Shown: positions 34,426 to 43,273, counted from the stretch's first letter. The stretch is 64,000 nucleotides of DNA from Chryseobacterium oncorhynchi (GCF_002899895.1 NZ_PPEI02000001.1:968848-1032847); one strand, 5' to 3'. Notes: generated by a model from the letters alone, not told the origin. Numbers and translations: made by a program.

Positions 34426-34454
34426 GCAAATCCACAGATGATCTGTGGATTTGC
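34426..34454. other. perfect 14-bp stem-loop without T-tract
   Basis: GCAAATCCACAGAT and ATCTGTGGATTTGC are separated by a single base, directly after the lipoprotein stop. The long perfect stem without a T-run on the plus strand could be an mRNA 3'-end protector or a terminator for leftward transcription. Confidence 0.55.
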
Positions 34455-34826
34455 ACTTAAAAAAACTTGACTGAAAAAAACCGGGCAATCAACCCCGATT
34501 ATATTGTATAATCCTTATTCCTTGTCAGAATAGAATTTTTTTAGCAGATAAAAAGAGGAACAGTGATGATCTCATAACAATGAAATATGCACGTGCTCCC
34601 TATCTAATGTTTCATGGTTTGGCTTGTAGCGTATTGAGAATTTATCTTAACTTTTATTTCAGAAGAAACAGAATAGCTTCGAAGATAAAATTAATGAGCT
34701 GCATTATGATTGTATTCATTCCCGTAAAACTGTCGCAAAGATAGGATAGCAGCAGGGTTACATAAAATAATAGGTTATCCATTTTCGTGAAAAGCGGTAA
34801 GATAGAATGAAAAAAAATATTATTTC
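34455..34826. other. intergenic gap with half of a 14-bp inverted repeat
   Basis: A 372-bp region with no convincing gene; a 54-codon frame at 34580-34744 has no support. CATTTTCGTGAAAA at 34780-34793 is repeated inverted at 34834-34847, inside the last codons of the next gene. Confidence 0.4.
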
Positions 34827-36452
34827 TTAATCATTTTCACGAAAATGAACACCTTTACCTGTTTGATTTTCAGTATCAAGATATTTAATATAAGATGATG
34901 GGGAAAAATCAGTAACCGCCTTGAATACAGCAGCAAACTTACTGTGTGAAGAAAAGCCACATTCATCAGCAAGGATACTGATCTTATACTGTCTGTACTT
35001 TTCGTCATTAATCAGCTTGTCTACAATATAATTAATCCTTAATCTGTTGATATAGGTTTTGAAATCTGCACTTTTGTGCTGATTGATTACATAAGAAAGA
35101 TATTTTGTATTGGTATTAAGTTCACCCGCCAGAAAAGAAAGAGACATTCCCTTATTATTATACAGGTTTCCTTTTTCAAACCTTTCAAGAAGTTCAAGCA
35201 GTTTGGCTTCTGTTTCGGAAGTCATCAGAGAATCATTTCTTTTTCGGTCTGCTTCGCTGTCCTTTTCGTCAATTTCTTCTACAGATATATTTGAAAATTC
35301 AGAATGCTCAGAATGTTTTACAAGCTGGGTTCTACTGCCGCTAATCATGTTCACCTGAGTTCTTATGATATTCCTAAGTTTCGAACGTTGCTTTTTTTGT
35401 TTTGTTCTGAAAAATATAATCAAACCAACCAGAGAGGCAAACAAGATAACAATAGCAACATTCTTGGCGATACTCATTTGTCTATTTCCTTTGTTTGTTT
35501 TACTCACCGAAGCATTGCTTTTTCCTACAAATTCTTGGTTACGAGCAGCAATACTATCATATGTTCTTACATATTTCACAGCATACAAGGAAGCTTTAAA
35601 ATTATCTCCGGTCCCTTCATAATAATCATTGATGTTAGAATATACAGCTTTTTTAAGCTTTAGGCTTCTGGAAGTATCTGCTATTTTTTCTGCTTTTTTT
35701 AGATAAAGTTCTGCGTCTTTCCAGTTTTTCTGCTTCAGACGAATCCCACCCAATCCGTTATAAACTAATCCTAGGGTACAGCTACCTTCTTTAAGTAATT
35801 CTTCTGCTTTCTTGTAATAGCTTTCAGAAACATTATAATCATTGAGTTTAAAATAAACATCTCCCAATAACTGATAGGAAGCGGCTAAGGTTCGGTCTTC
35901 ATTCTGACTGTTTATTTTCTCAAAATTCTTTAAAGAAAGTTCAATATGCTCTATGGCATTTACATAGCTTCCCACCTCCATTTCATAGAAAGCCATCTCC
36001 TGATTCAATAGCCCCTCTACTTCATTACTTTTTTGAAAATCAGAAATTTTTCTTGAAGCTTCCAGTCCTTTGGAAATGTATTTTTTTGCTCTTTCGTATA
36101 ACCCTACCTGTCTATATTGCCGCGACAATAATCTGCTTACACGGGCCATCAATTCGGCATCATTCATCTGATTGATGAGCGAATGGGCATTTTCACTATA
36201 ACATATCGCTTTTTTAATTTCCCCTGCATGATGATAAAGTTCTGATGAAAGGAAAAGACTCTTTACTTTCTCTTCCGGCTTTTGGGCAGACATATAAAGC
36301 GAATCGGCCGTCTTGATAGCCTTGCTTAAATCCTTATAGGCAGTGATGGAGGAAGTTCTTTCACAAGCTTGGTCGAAGCTGTTCTGTTTTTGGGCAAATA
36401 TGGGGATTGCTGTGATCAGCAAAAACAAAATTCTCAGTAGATTATTAGACAT
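34827..36452 (-). CDS. TPR sensor with C-terminal AraC-type HTH
   Basis: Starting at MSNNLLRILF gives 541 residues with a signal peptide ending IPIFAQ. Residues about 30-310 are TPR repeats (for example ASYQLLGDVYFKLNDYNVSESYYKKAEELL in parts), then one transmembrane helix (AIVILFASLVGLIIFF), and a cytoplasmic AraC domain: KYLSYVINQHKSADFKTYIN and ISILADECGFSSHSKFAAVF. The layout places TPRs in the periplasm and DNA binding in the cytoplasm, a one-component transmembrane regulator common in Chryseobacterium and relatives. Signal and target are unknown. Confidence 0.85.
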   Translation of the reverse strand: MSNNLLRILFLLITAIPIFAQKQNSFDQACERTSSITAYKDLSKAIKTADSLYMSAQKPEEKVKSLFLSSELYHHAGEIKKAICYSENAHSLINQMNDAELMARVSRLLSRQYRQVGLYERAKKYISKGLEASRKISDFQKSNEVEGLLNQEMAFYEMEVGSYVNAIEHIELSLKNFEKINSQNEDRTLAASYQLLGDVYFKLNDYNVSESYYKKAEELLKEGSCTLGLVYNGLGGIRLKQKNWKDAELYLKKAEKIADTSRSLKLKKAVYSNINDYYEGTGDNFKASLYAVKYVRTYDSIAARNQEFVGKSNASVSKTNKGNRQMSIAKNVAIVILFASLVGLIIFFRTKQKKQRSKLRNIIRTQVNMISGSRTQLVKHSEHSEFSNISVEEIDEKDSEADRKRNDSLMTSETEAKLLELLERFEKGNLYNNKGMSLSFLAGELNTNTKYLSYVINQHKSADFKTYINRLRINYIVDKLINDEKYRQYKISILADECGFSSHSKFAAVFKAVTDFSPSSYIKYLDTENQTGKGVHFREND

Positions 36453-36517
36453 AAAAAAACAAATTATTATTCTATAATAATTCATCATTTTTTCACGAGG
36501 TGTCTTTTTGTTTTTTA

Positions 36518-36525
36518 CAAAATTA
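36518..36525 (-). promoter_or_regulatory. -7 promoter element for the TPR/AraC gene
   Basis: Minus-strand TAATTTTG fits TAnnTTTG, about 65 bp before the chosen start. Confidence 0.35.
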
Positions 36526-36718
36526 GCAATATTTTGCTTTTGAATGAAATATTCTTCTGAAATTTAATCATTTAACTAAAAATGCATTTTACATTAATTT
36601 TAACAATAAGTCTAAAACAATAGATGATTTTCTTTCATATGACTCTATACCTATATTAAAAACAAAGTTCACTGATAATTATTTTCAATATGACCTGCTT
36701 AAATGTCATCATATTTAT

Positions 36719-36726
36719 TACATTTG
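36719..36726 (+). promoter_or_regulatory. -7 promoter element for the thioredoxin-like gene
   Basis: TACATTTG, exact TAnnTTTG, 19 bp before the ATG at 36746. Confidence 0.5.
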
Positions 36727-36745
36727 CAGGGAATAAAAAGTTTTT

Positions 36746-37906
36746 ATGAAAAAATTAGCGATACTTTCTTCTCTATTTATAGGTGCTCTAGCATGGGCAC
36801 AGGGAATCAAATTCGAGGAAGGCAACTTTGCCTCTATCCTTGCCAAGGCTAAAAAAGAAAACAAATTAGTCTTTATAGATGCCTATGCTTCATGGTGCGG
36901 ACCTTGTAAACTTATGGTGAAAAATATTTTCCCACTTAAGACTGTGGGTGACTACTACAATTCTCACTTCATCAATGCTAAAATTGATATGGAAAAAGGT
37001 GAAGGAGTAGATATTGCAAAGAAATATAATGTAAAGGCTTTCCCTACCTATTTATTCATTGATGGTAATGGTGAAGCTGTACATAGAACCCTAGGGTATG
37101 TTGAAGAAAAAGACTTCATTCAGTTTGCAAAGGATGCTGAAGATCCAAACAAGAGACTTACTTCCCTGAAACTGCAGTTTGAAAAGGGAGAGAAAGATCC
37201 TGAATTTTTAAAAAACCTTGCCGGGCTTACAATGTACAATGATGCTGAGTTTGCGGGCAAAGTACTGGACCGTTATTTTGCACAGAAAAAAGAGCTTGAC
37301 GAAGATGATGTTCAAATACTTCTTGCAGGAACACAAAGCACAGAAAGCCCTTTGTATAAAATCTTTCAGCAAAAAAAGAACGACATTGTAAAATTCTTCC
37401 CAGAAGATAGATATGAAAAGTTTGATAAAAGTGTTAAACTGAATACAATTTCTAAAAAAGCCTACAATGCAGATACAAAAACCTGGAATGACAGTTACTT
37501 CATAACAGAAACTCAAAAATTAATGAGTAAGGAAGATGCTGAAAAGGCTCTAAAAAGAGCGAAAGCCAGCAGAGCTTTAAAGAATAAAGATATTCCAACT
37601 TATGAAAAATTAGCTCTGGAAATCTATCAGGATTATTCTGCGGCAAGCTCTGGTGAGCTCAATTCATTGGCTTGGAACTTTTTTGAAAACATCACCAATA
37701 AGTCTTCATTAGAAAAAGCAGTAGCCTGGGCACAGGAGTCTGTAAAGAAAGATCAGAATTTCGCCAATACAGATACCCTGGCTAATCTTTACAATAAAAT
37801 GGGAGATAAGAAAAATGCAAAAATGTGGGCTGAAAAATCTATTGAACTGGCAAAGAGTTCAGGAGAGGATTCTTCTGATACAGAGAAACTATTAAAAAGC
37901 CTTTAA
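36746..37906 (+). CDS. periplasmic thioredoxin-fold protein with TPR-like C-terminus
   Basis: A 386-residue exported protein (signal peptide ends LAWAQ). The thioredoxin domain follows at once, with the redox motif WCGPC at residues 50-54 and the cis-Pro in VKAFPTYLFIDG. Residues about 130-386 are helical with TPR-like units near the end (DTLANLYNKMGDKKNAKMWAEK). It probably reduces or isomerises disulfides of envelope proteins. The gene stands alone, with a -7 element before it and a strong terminator after it. Confidence 0.88.
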   Translation: MKKLAILSSLFIGALAWAQGIKFEEGNFASILAKAKKENKLVFIDAYASWCGPCKLMVKNIFPLKTVGDYYNSHFINAKIDMEKGEGVDIAKKYNVKAFPTYLFIDGNGEAVHRTLGYVEEKDFIQFAKDAEDPNKRLTSLKLQFEKGEKDPEFLKNLAGLTMYNDAEFAGKVLDRYFAQKKELDEDDVQILLAGTQSTESPLYKIFQQKKNDIVKFFPEDRYEKFDKSVKLNTISKKAYNADTKTWNDSYFITETQKLMSKEDAEKALKRAKASRALKNKDIPTYEKLALEIYQDYSAASSGELNSLAWNFFENITNKSSLEKAVAWAQESVKKDQNFANTDTLANLYNKMGDKKNAKMWAEKSIELAKSSGEDSSDTEKLLKSL

Positions 37907-37924
37907 TTGGTAATCTATAAAACG

Positions 37925-37956
37925 AAAAAACCGCAGATTGTTCTGCGGTTTTTTTA
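37925..37956. terminator. bidirectional intrinsic terminator
   Basis: AAAAAACCGCAGA and TCTGCGGTTTTTTT form a stem around TTGT, between convergent genes ending at 37906 and 37992. Confidence 0.88.
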
Positions 37957-37991
37957 TGTTGTATCCTGTTGATAGCTCTTTTCTGCTCTGA

Positions 37992-39014
37992 TTAGTATTC
38001 AAATAGAACACTCCCCCAAGTAAATCCACTTCCAAAGGCAGAAAGAAGTACTAAATCTCCTCTTTTAATCTTACCTAGTTCAATGGCTTCACTTAATGCA
38101 ATTGGAATGGAAGCTGCCGTTGTATTTCCGTATTTTTGAATATTATTAAAGATTTTATCATCCGGAAGGCCAAACTTCTGCTGTACAAACTGAGCAATTC
38201 TAAGGTTCGCCTGATGTGGGATAAACATGTCAAGATCCTCAACTGTTTTTCCTGCCTTATTTAAAGCTTCCATCATCGTCTCCGGAAATCTTGTTACCGC
38301 ATGTTTAAATACGAAGTTTCCGTTCATGATTGGGTATACTTCTTTATTCGTTACATTTTCCGGTTCTTTTCTCATTCTGTCGCTCCAGCCAAACTTAGAA
38401 CCTGGGAACTGAGTACAAAGTTCATCAGCATATTTACCTTCAGAGTGCATGTTTACGGCTAAAATATCTCCAGCATTTTCATCTTCTGTTGCAGAAAGCA
38501 CAACCGCTCCTGCTCCATCTCCGAAAATAACGGAAACACCTCTTCCCTCATCAGAAAAATCCAATCCGAATGAATGAACCTCTGCCCCTACAACAAGGAT
38601 GTTTTTATAAATCCCTGACTTAATGAACGCATTGGCAACACTCATAGAATATACAAATCCTGAACATTGGTTTCTCACATCTAAGGCTCCAATGGTATCA
38701 CATCCCAGCATATCCTGAAGCAATACTCCACATCCAGGAAAATAATAATCCGGAGAAAGTGTTGCAAAAACAATGTAGTCGATATCTTTAGCTGTTAAAC
38801 CTGCTTTCTCAAGGGCTTTTTCAGAAGCTTTAAATCCCAGGTAAGCTGCTGTTTCCTGAGAGTCGTTTCTGTTTTTTCTGTGTCTTCGTTCCTTGATGCC
38901 TGTCCTCTCCGTAATCCATTCATCATTGGTGGTCATTAATTTTGCTAAATCATCATTTGTAACAACATTATCTGGAACATAAAATCCAACTCCTTTTATT
39001 GTACTTTTAATCAT
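37992..39014 (-). CDS. 3-oxoacyl-ACP synthase III (KAS III, FabH-like)
   Basis: Starting at MIKSTIKGVGFYVPDN gives 340 residues. The catalytic triad is visible: Cys117 in VRNQCSGFVYS, His in FIPHQANLRIAQ and Asn in YGNTTAASIP; the C-terminus ends GSGFTWGSVLFEY as in FabH. The enzyme condenses acetyl-CoA or another primer with malonyl-ACP. It is not next to plsX or rpmF, where the housekeeping fabH usually lies in Bacteroidota, so this may be a second KAS III with a different primer preference. It has an exact -7 element 18 bp before the start. Confidence 0.88.
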   Translation of the reverse strand: MIKSTIKGVGFYVPDNVVTNDDLAKLMTTNDEWITERTGIKERRHRKNRNDSQETAAYLGFKASEKALEKAGLTAKDIDYIVFATLSPDYYFPGCGVLLQDMLGCDTIGALDVRNQCSGFVYSMSVANAFIKSGIYKNILVVGAEVHSFGLDFSDEGRGVSVIFGDGAGAVVLSATEDENAGDILAVNMHSEGKYADELCTQFPGSKFGWSDRMRKEPENVTNKEVYPIMNGNFVFKHAVTRFPETMMEALNKAGKTVEDLDMFIPHQANLRIAQFVQQKFGLPDDKIFNNIQKYGNTTAASIPIALSEAIELGKIKRGDLVLLSAFGSGFTWGSVLFEY

Positions 39015-39032
39015 ATAGTTTTTTAATTTTGG

Positions 39033-39040
39033 CAAAGATA
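39033..39040 (-). promoter_or_regulatory. -7 promoter element for the KAS III gene
   Basis: Minus-strand TATCTTTG, exact TAnnTTTG, 18 bp before the ATG; a TTG lies 24 bp further upstream, slightly beyond the usual spacing. Confidence 0.5.
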
Positions 39041-39087
39041 AAACTTATTTAACACATACTTTTTCAAAATATTAGTATTTTTACTTT

Positions 39088-39987
39088 ATGCCAATTGATA
39101 CGATATACAGAAGCACCCACTGTGAATGGGTAGATGTAGAGGCTCCTACTGCAGAAGACCTAAAATTTCTTCATGAACGATACGAAATCAACAATCTTCT
39201 TTTGGAAGATACTATAGACCCCAATCACCTTCCAAAATATGAAGAAGATGGAAATGTAAAGTTCTTTCTTCTCCGTGAAAGCACAGAACTGGAAAGGAAA
39301 AACCTGAATACCATAAGTGATATCAGTACAAAGATTGCGATTTTCATACTGGATAAAACCATTATTACCATCCACAGGATGAAAACCAGAAGTATTTCTG
39401 AAACGAAAAAAAAGATTTCAGCAATACAGGAAGAGGTTACTCCTCAAAAAATAGCTCTAATGATTGCCATATTGATCATGAAGAGCTTTGATGATGAGTC
39501 TATAAGCCTTTTGGAGACCATGGATAATATTGAAAATGAAATATTCCTTAAAAACACCAATCATACCAGCCAGATCCGAAGATTATATAAATTGAAGCGA
39601 AAATCGGGGCTGAACTCTCGTGTATTGGTCATTTCCACTGATGCTATTGACAAATTCAAGCTTTTGAATTTACAGGATTCAGAAATTGTAGATTTAAAAG
39701 ATAAGCACAAGGATGTAGTAGCCGATTTTGATCATTTGAATATACAGATAACCAATCTTATTTCAATGTTTTTAGCTCTTTCTGATCAGAAAGCCAATCA
39801 GGTAATGAAAGTTTTAGCAATTTACTCAGTCTATTTCTTACCAATTACTTTCATTGCCGGAGTATATGGGATGAACTTTGATAATATGCCTGAACTTCAT
39901 CATAAATATGGTTATTTTATCACAATGGGCATCATGTTAACGGTTGTTGTCAGTACATTCATTTATGTAAGACGTAAACAGTGGTAA
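39088..39987 (+). CDS. corA: CorA-family divalent cation (Mg/Co) channel
   Basis: A 299-residue protein with a large N-terminal cytoplasmic domain and two C-terminal membrane helices. The signature YGMN lies between them (VYGMNFDNMPELHHKYG), followed by the second helix and a basic tail (VRRKQW). It forms a pentameric channel for Mg2+ and sometimes Co2+ or Ni2+. Given the urease block at 21-31 kb, minor nickel uptake is conceivable but not indicated. Confidence 0.93.
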   Translation: MPIDTIYRSTHCEWVDVEAPTAEDLKFLHERYEINNLLLEDTIDPNHLPKYEEDGNVKFFLLRESTELERKNLNTISDISTKIAIFILDKTIITIHRMKTRSISETKKKISAIQEEVTPQKIALMIAILIMKSFDDESISLLETMDNIENEIFLKNTNHTSQIRRLYKLKRKSGLNSRVLVISTDAIDKFKLLNLQDSEIVDLKDKHKDVVADFDHLNIQITNLISMFLALSDQKANQVMKVLAIYSVYFLPITFIAGVYGMNFDNMPELHHKYGYFITMGIMLTVVVSTFIYVRRKQW

Positions 39988-40073
39988 CATCCTGAAATTA
40001 ACATGGAATAAAATGCTGCTATCGTTGAAAAATAAAAAAGCTTAATTTTTCGGCACCACCAAAAACAAAATAC

Positions 40074-41660
40074 ATGAAAACTGAAGACCTCAATATAATT
40101 CTGGGAGATGATTCTCTTTCGCAGGCATCCAAGGATAAACTTATTGCCTTACATGAGAATATTTCAGCCAAGGAATTTTCTGATCTTCTGGATCAGCATG
40201 GGAATCAGTATATAGAATTTGTACAGGAAGGCGGCGGTGTTTGGGGAAGTGCACTGGTAGGCTATCTTTATGGTCTCGAAACTTTTGGAATTCGTTTTTT
40301 AAAAGTAGCAGGAACCAGTGCAGGAGCTATCAATACGATGCTTATCGCAGCTTGTAAAACTAAGGAAGAACCTAAGAGCAAGCTCATTAAGGATATTCTT
40401 TTTAGTTGGAACTTTGCCGATTTTATGGATGGGAAAACATATGTAAAAACAACCCTCCATGCCATGCTTAATAATAAGGACTTTTTCAAAATCAATGCTA
40501 TTATTGCAGCAGTTCTTTTCATTATTCTGGTCAGTATTCCTTTTGCTGTATCCTCAGAAACCATACAGAGTGCCAAGCTCATGTTTCTGATCCCTCTTGT
40601 TCCGGCTGTCATTTTATTTTTTTGTATCAAAAAATTGTACAACAACTTCAGAAAGGAGAACAGCGGACTCAACCCGGGAAATATTTTCATGAATACCATG
40701 GAAAGAGCTTTGGATGATTTTGGAATCAAAACCGTAGCCCATCTCAACGAAAAATTCATCCAAAAGGAGCGGGATCTTAACCTCAGCTATCGTTATGGGA
40801 ATAATCAGGAGTATTATACAATGGCGTTAAGCAGCATTGATAAAATTAAAACCAAAAATCAGGAACATATTGATCTGACAAGATATAAGATTTTCTATGA
40901 CAGTGTTGTGAATAATGATTATTATAAAAACAATCCGTTTTACCTGCTTCAGTCTGAATATGTTGTCATTACTACAGATATCAATGCCAAAATAAAGGTT
41001 GAACTTCCAACAATGGCCAATTTATATTGGTCTGAAGAGGAATTGAAACACGCCAGTCCGGCTGAGTTTGTAAGAGCTTCCATGTCTGTTCCATTCTTCT
41101 TTGAACCTTTTCAGAAAAGAATTGATAAAACGGAAAGCTCCATAAAATATGCATGGAGATATTGGATGAATACCAAACAGGAAGACATTAATCCGGTTGG
41201 TGTTTTTATTGATGGAGGCAGTATTTCTAATTTTCCTATTGATCTGTTTCATGCCGATGAAGTTTTTTATCCGAGAATGCCTCTTTTCGGGGTTCAACTG
41301 ACGAGTGATTCTGATATTCTTTCTGAAAAAGGAAAAACAAGTAGGGAAATTCTTAAATCCCCTTTCAGCTATGCCGGAAATATCATCAGTACACTAAAAG
41401 GGTTCAATGACAAAACATTCCTTACCAAGCACACTTTCTACCGTTTGTACAGCATACAATCTGTAAACTGCGGAACCAGCAGCTGGCTCAACTTCTTTAT
41501 GAAAAAGGAAGAGAAAGAAGATCTCTTCAACAGGGGATTTCAGGCTGCCCTTGACTTCCTTAACCTATTTGACTGGGAAAAATACAAATACGAGAGAATG
41601 ATGCTTACCATGAAGGAGAAAAAAATCCTGAAAGAAGAAGATACTCCAACTGTGGGATAG
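40074..41660 (+). CDS. patatin-like phospholipase with internal membrane hairpin
   Basis: A 528-residue protein. The oxyanion motif GGGVWG is at residues 53-58, the nucleophile in GTSAG (Ser82) and the catalytic Asp in FIDGGSISNFP near residue 383. Between nucleophile and Asp, residues about 141-160 and 168-185 form two strongly hydrophobic segments, so the enzyme is probably anchored in the inner membrane. Lipid hydrolysis is implied by the family; the substrate is unknown. An 8-bp inverted repeat forms a stem-loop across its stop codon. Confidence 0.85.
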   Translation: MKTEDLNIILGDDSLSQASKDKLIALHENISAKEFSDLLDQHGNQYIEFVQEGGGVWGSALVGYLYGLETFGIRFLKVAGTSAGAINTMLIAACKTKEEPKSKLIKDILFSWNFADFMDGKTYVKTTLHAMLNNKDFFKINAIIAAVLFIILVSIPFAVSSETIQSAKLMFLIPLVPAVILFFCIKKLYNNFRKENSGLNPGNIFMNTMERALDDFGIKTVAHLNEKFIQKERDLNLSYRYGNNQEYYTMALSSIDKIKTKNQEHIDLTRYKIFYDSVVNNDYYKNNPFYLLQSEYVVITTDINAKIKVELPTMANLYWSEEELKHASPAEFVRASMSVPFFFEPFQKRIDKTESSIKYAWRYWMNTKQEDINPVGVFIDGGSISNFPIDLFHADEVFYPRMPLFGVQLTSDSDILSEKGKTSREILKSPFSYAGNIISTLKGFNDKTFLTKHTFYRLYSIQSVNCGTSSWLNFFMKKEEKEDLFNRGFQAALDFLNLFDWEKYKYERMMLTMKEKKILKEEDTPTVG

Positions 41661-41691
41661 TGATTTTCGAAAAGCCTCCATCCCACAATTG
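41648..41691. other. stem-loop between convergent genes
   Basis: TGTGGGAT (41651-41658) and ATCCCACA (41680-41687), extended to CAACTGTGGGAT and ATCCCACAATTG with mismatches, bracket the patatin stop. No T-tract follows. Confidence 0.45.
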
Positions 41692-41710
41692 CAGTAAATC
41701 ATTTTTAAAT

Positions 41711-42241
41711 CTAAAGAGAATCCAGAAACTCCAGATACATCGGAACACTATTTTCAATCCATTCCTCAGAAGAATCACGCTCTATACCATAGTATACAAA
41801 AGGTTCTTCGTATTTCGCTTTAATATAATCAAAGGTCAGCTCATAGGGACGGAAAAGTTCATTCATCGTGTACTTATATTCTCCTGACTTGCTGTAGCCT
41901 TCTTTATCAATTCCTGCAGTAACAGCCAATGACATTTTTTTTCCCTCCAGTTTAAATCCGCTGTTACTCCCATAAGCCCAGCCATACAAAACAACCTCAT
42001 CAAGCCATTGCTTTAACATTGGCGGACTGCTGAACCAGTAGAAAGGAAACTGAAATACAATTTTATCATAGGATTCCATCAACTCCTGCTCTCTGGCTAC
42101 ATTAATTTTTCCGTCAGGATAAGCTTCGTATAATTGATGAACTGTATATTTTTCAGGATATTTCGCCAATTCCTCGATCCATCTTTTGTTAATGATTGAT
42201 TTTTCAATATCAGGGTGTGTGACAATAACTAATGTTTTCAT
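41711..42241 (-). CDS. NAD(P)H-dependent oxidoreductase (KefG/YwrO-like)
   Basis: A 176-residue flavodoxin-fold quinone reductase. MKTLVIVTHPDIEKSIINKRW binds the flavin phosphate (first 20 residues), and QFPFYWFSSPPMLKQWLDEV plus WAYGS are the conserved active-site segments. It reduces quinones or other electrophiles with NAD(P)H. It is divergent from an HxlR regulator gene, with paired inverted repeats between them, so it is very probably the target of that regulator and induced by electrophilic stress. Confidence 0.87.
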   Translation of the reverse strand: MKTLVIVTHPDIEKSIINKRWIEELAKYPEKYTVHQLYEAYPDGKINVAREQELMESYDKIVFQFPFYWFSSPPMLKQWLDEVVLYGWAYGSNSGFKLEGKKMSLAVTAGIDKEGYSKSGEYKYTMNELFRPYELTFDYIKAKYEEPFVYYGIERDSSEEWIENSVPMYLEFLDSL

Positions 42242-42260
42242 TATGTTTAAATTTCTATCG

Positions 42261-42331
42261 CAAAATTACGATACGTAACTTACATTTTGTACATTAGCAA
42301 CCTATTGTATGGTACTATAAAAAATGTAAGT
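42261..42331. promoter_or_regulatory. divergent regulatory region with paired 11-bp inverted repeat
   Basis: Minus-strand TAATTTTG (42261-42268) is a -7 element for the oxidoreductase. ACTTACATTTT (42278-42288) and AAAATGTAAGT (42321-42331) are perfect inverted copies flanking the intergenic centre, the second ending just before the HxlR start. They fit a pair of HxlR operator half-sites. Confidence 0.55.
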
Positions 42332-42332
42332 A

Positions 42333-42701
42333 ATGACTAAAATAAAGGAAACCTCAACCAATTTCGCCAATAAGAAAGCCCTTGCTGATGAATGTCCGGA
42401 GATCTATGCCTCTAATATTATCGGTGGTCAATGGGCACTTGCCATCTGCTGTTATCTGATTAATGGCAAAATGAGATTTGGAGAATTAAAGAAACGTCTT
42501 CAAAACATTACAGAACGCATGCTCACTCTTCAACTCCGCAGATTAGAGGATGATAAAATCATTACAAGAACCGTGTATGCAGAAGTCCCACCACGGGTAG
42601 AATATGAACTGACAGATATTGGTTATAAACTAAAACCTATTATCCTGGAATTTGAAAAATGGGGGAAAGAGCATAAAGAACTTTTAGAAAAAAGTAAATA
42701 A
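42333..42701 (+). CDS. HxlR-family transcriptional regulator
   Basis: A 122-residue winged-helix protein. CPEIYASNIIGGQWALAICC starts the domain, the recognition part is KMRFGELKKRLQNITERMLT and the wing EVPPRVEYELTDIGYKL. The Cys in the N-terminal region corresponds to the redox-sensing Cys of HypR/YodB-type regulators. It probably represses the divergent oxidoreductase gene until oxidised by quinones or similar compounds. Confidence 0.88.
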   Translation: MTKIKETSTNFANKKALADECPEIYASNIIGGQWALAICCYLINGKMRFGELKKRLQNITERMLTLQLRRLEDDKIITRTVYAEVPPRVEYELTDIGYKLKPIILEFEKWGKEHKELLEKSK

Positions 42702-42758
42702 TTCTTTATTTTGTTATTTTACGTATATTTAATACTATTAAACTCACAAATTAACAAA

Positions 42759-43268
42759 ATGAAAAACCTAACTTTTTTAATTACCCTCACTACTACTATT
42801 TTCCTGGGAACATTTGTAAATGCACAAAAAATTTCTGATGGTCAATCCATAGATATCAATGGAATGAGTGTCACATTTAATATCCTCAACAAGGAAAGTG
42901 TTGAATCCGGAGGAAAACAGTATGACCGATATAAAGTATCTGCAACTGTGAAAAACACTTCAGAAAAGGCATATAATATCAGATTGTCAGCATTTCCACA
43001 GATTGTCAGCAATACCAACCTTATAGAGTTAGACTGCATCAATGCAACCGGAGCAAGGCTTACTTCTAAAAAGATTGAACTGAAGATGAAAGCTCAGATC
43101 ATCAATGTTACTTATTCTGCCTATGACAAATCCGGAAAATTTACAACCAGCACCATTCCTGTAACCGGAAGTTATTATTTTGATCCGGGTGATACCATTA
43201 GTGACAACGCCATTTTCATTGTTCCTCAAGGTGAAAAACCTGACGTTTCCGTAAGAAATCTAAGATAA
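42759..43268 (+). CDS. secreted protein, unknown function
   Basis: I start at MKNLTFLITL (169 residues) because it opens the signal peptide ending FVNAQ; an upstream Met at 42711 would precede it. The mature part looks like a single Ig-like or cystatin-like beta domain (QYDRYKVSATVKNTSEKAYNI in parts) with a YFDPGDTISDNAIFIVP end. No family assigned. It follows the HxlR gene by 57 bp and is closed by a terminator. Confidence 0.62.
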   Translation: MKNLTFLITLTTTIFLGTFVNAQKISDGQSIDINGMSVTFNILNKESVESGGKQYDRYKVSATVKNTSEKAYNIRLSAFPQIVSNTNLIELDCINATGARLTSKKIELKMKAQIINVTYSAYDKSGKFTTSTIPVTGSYYFDPGDTISDNAIFIVPQGEKPDVSVRNLR

Positions 43269-43273
43269 GAAAT

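Noticed and set aside
34580-34744. 54-codon plus-strand frame in the gap before the TPR/AraC gene
   Set aside because: No signal, motif or promoter; composition like surrounding non-coding DNA.
40268-40759. 163-codon frame antisense to the patatin gene
   Set aside because: Shadow of a well-supported gene; no domain and biased composition from the opposite strand.
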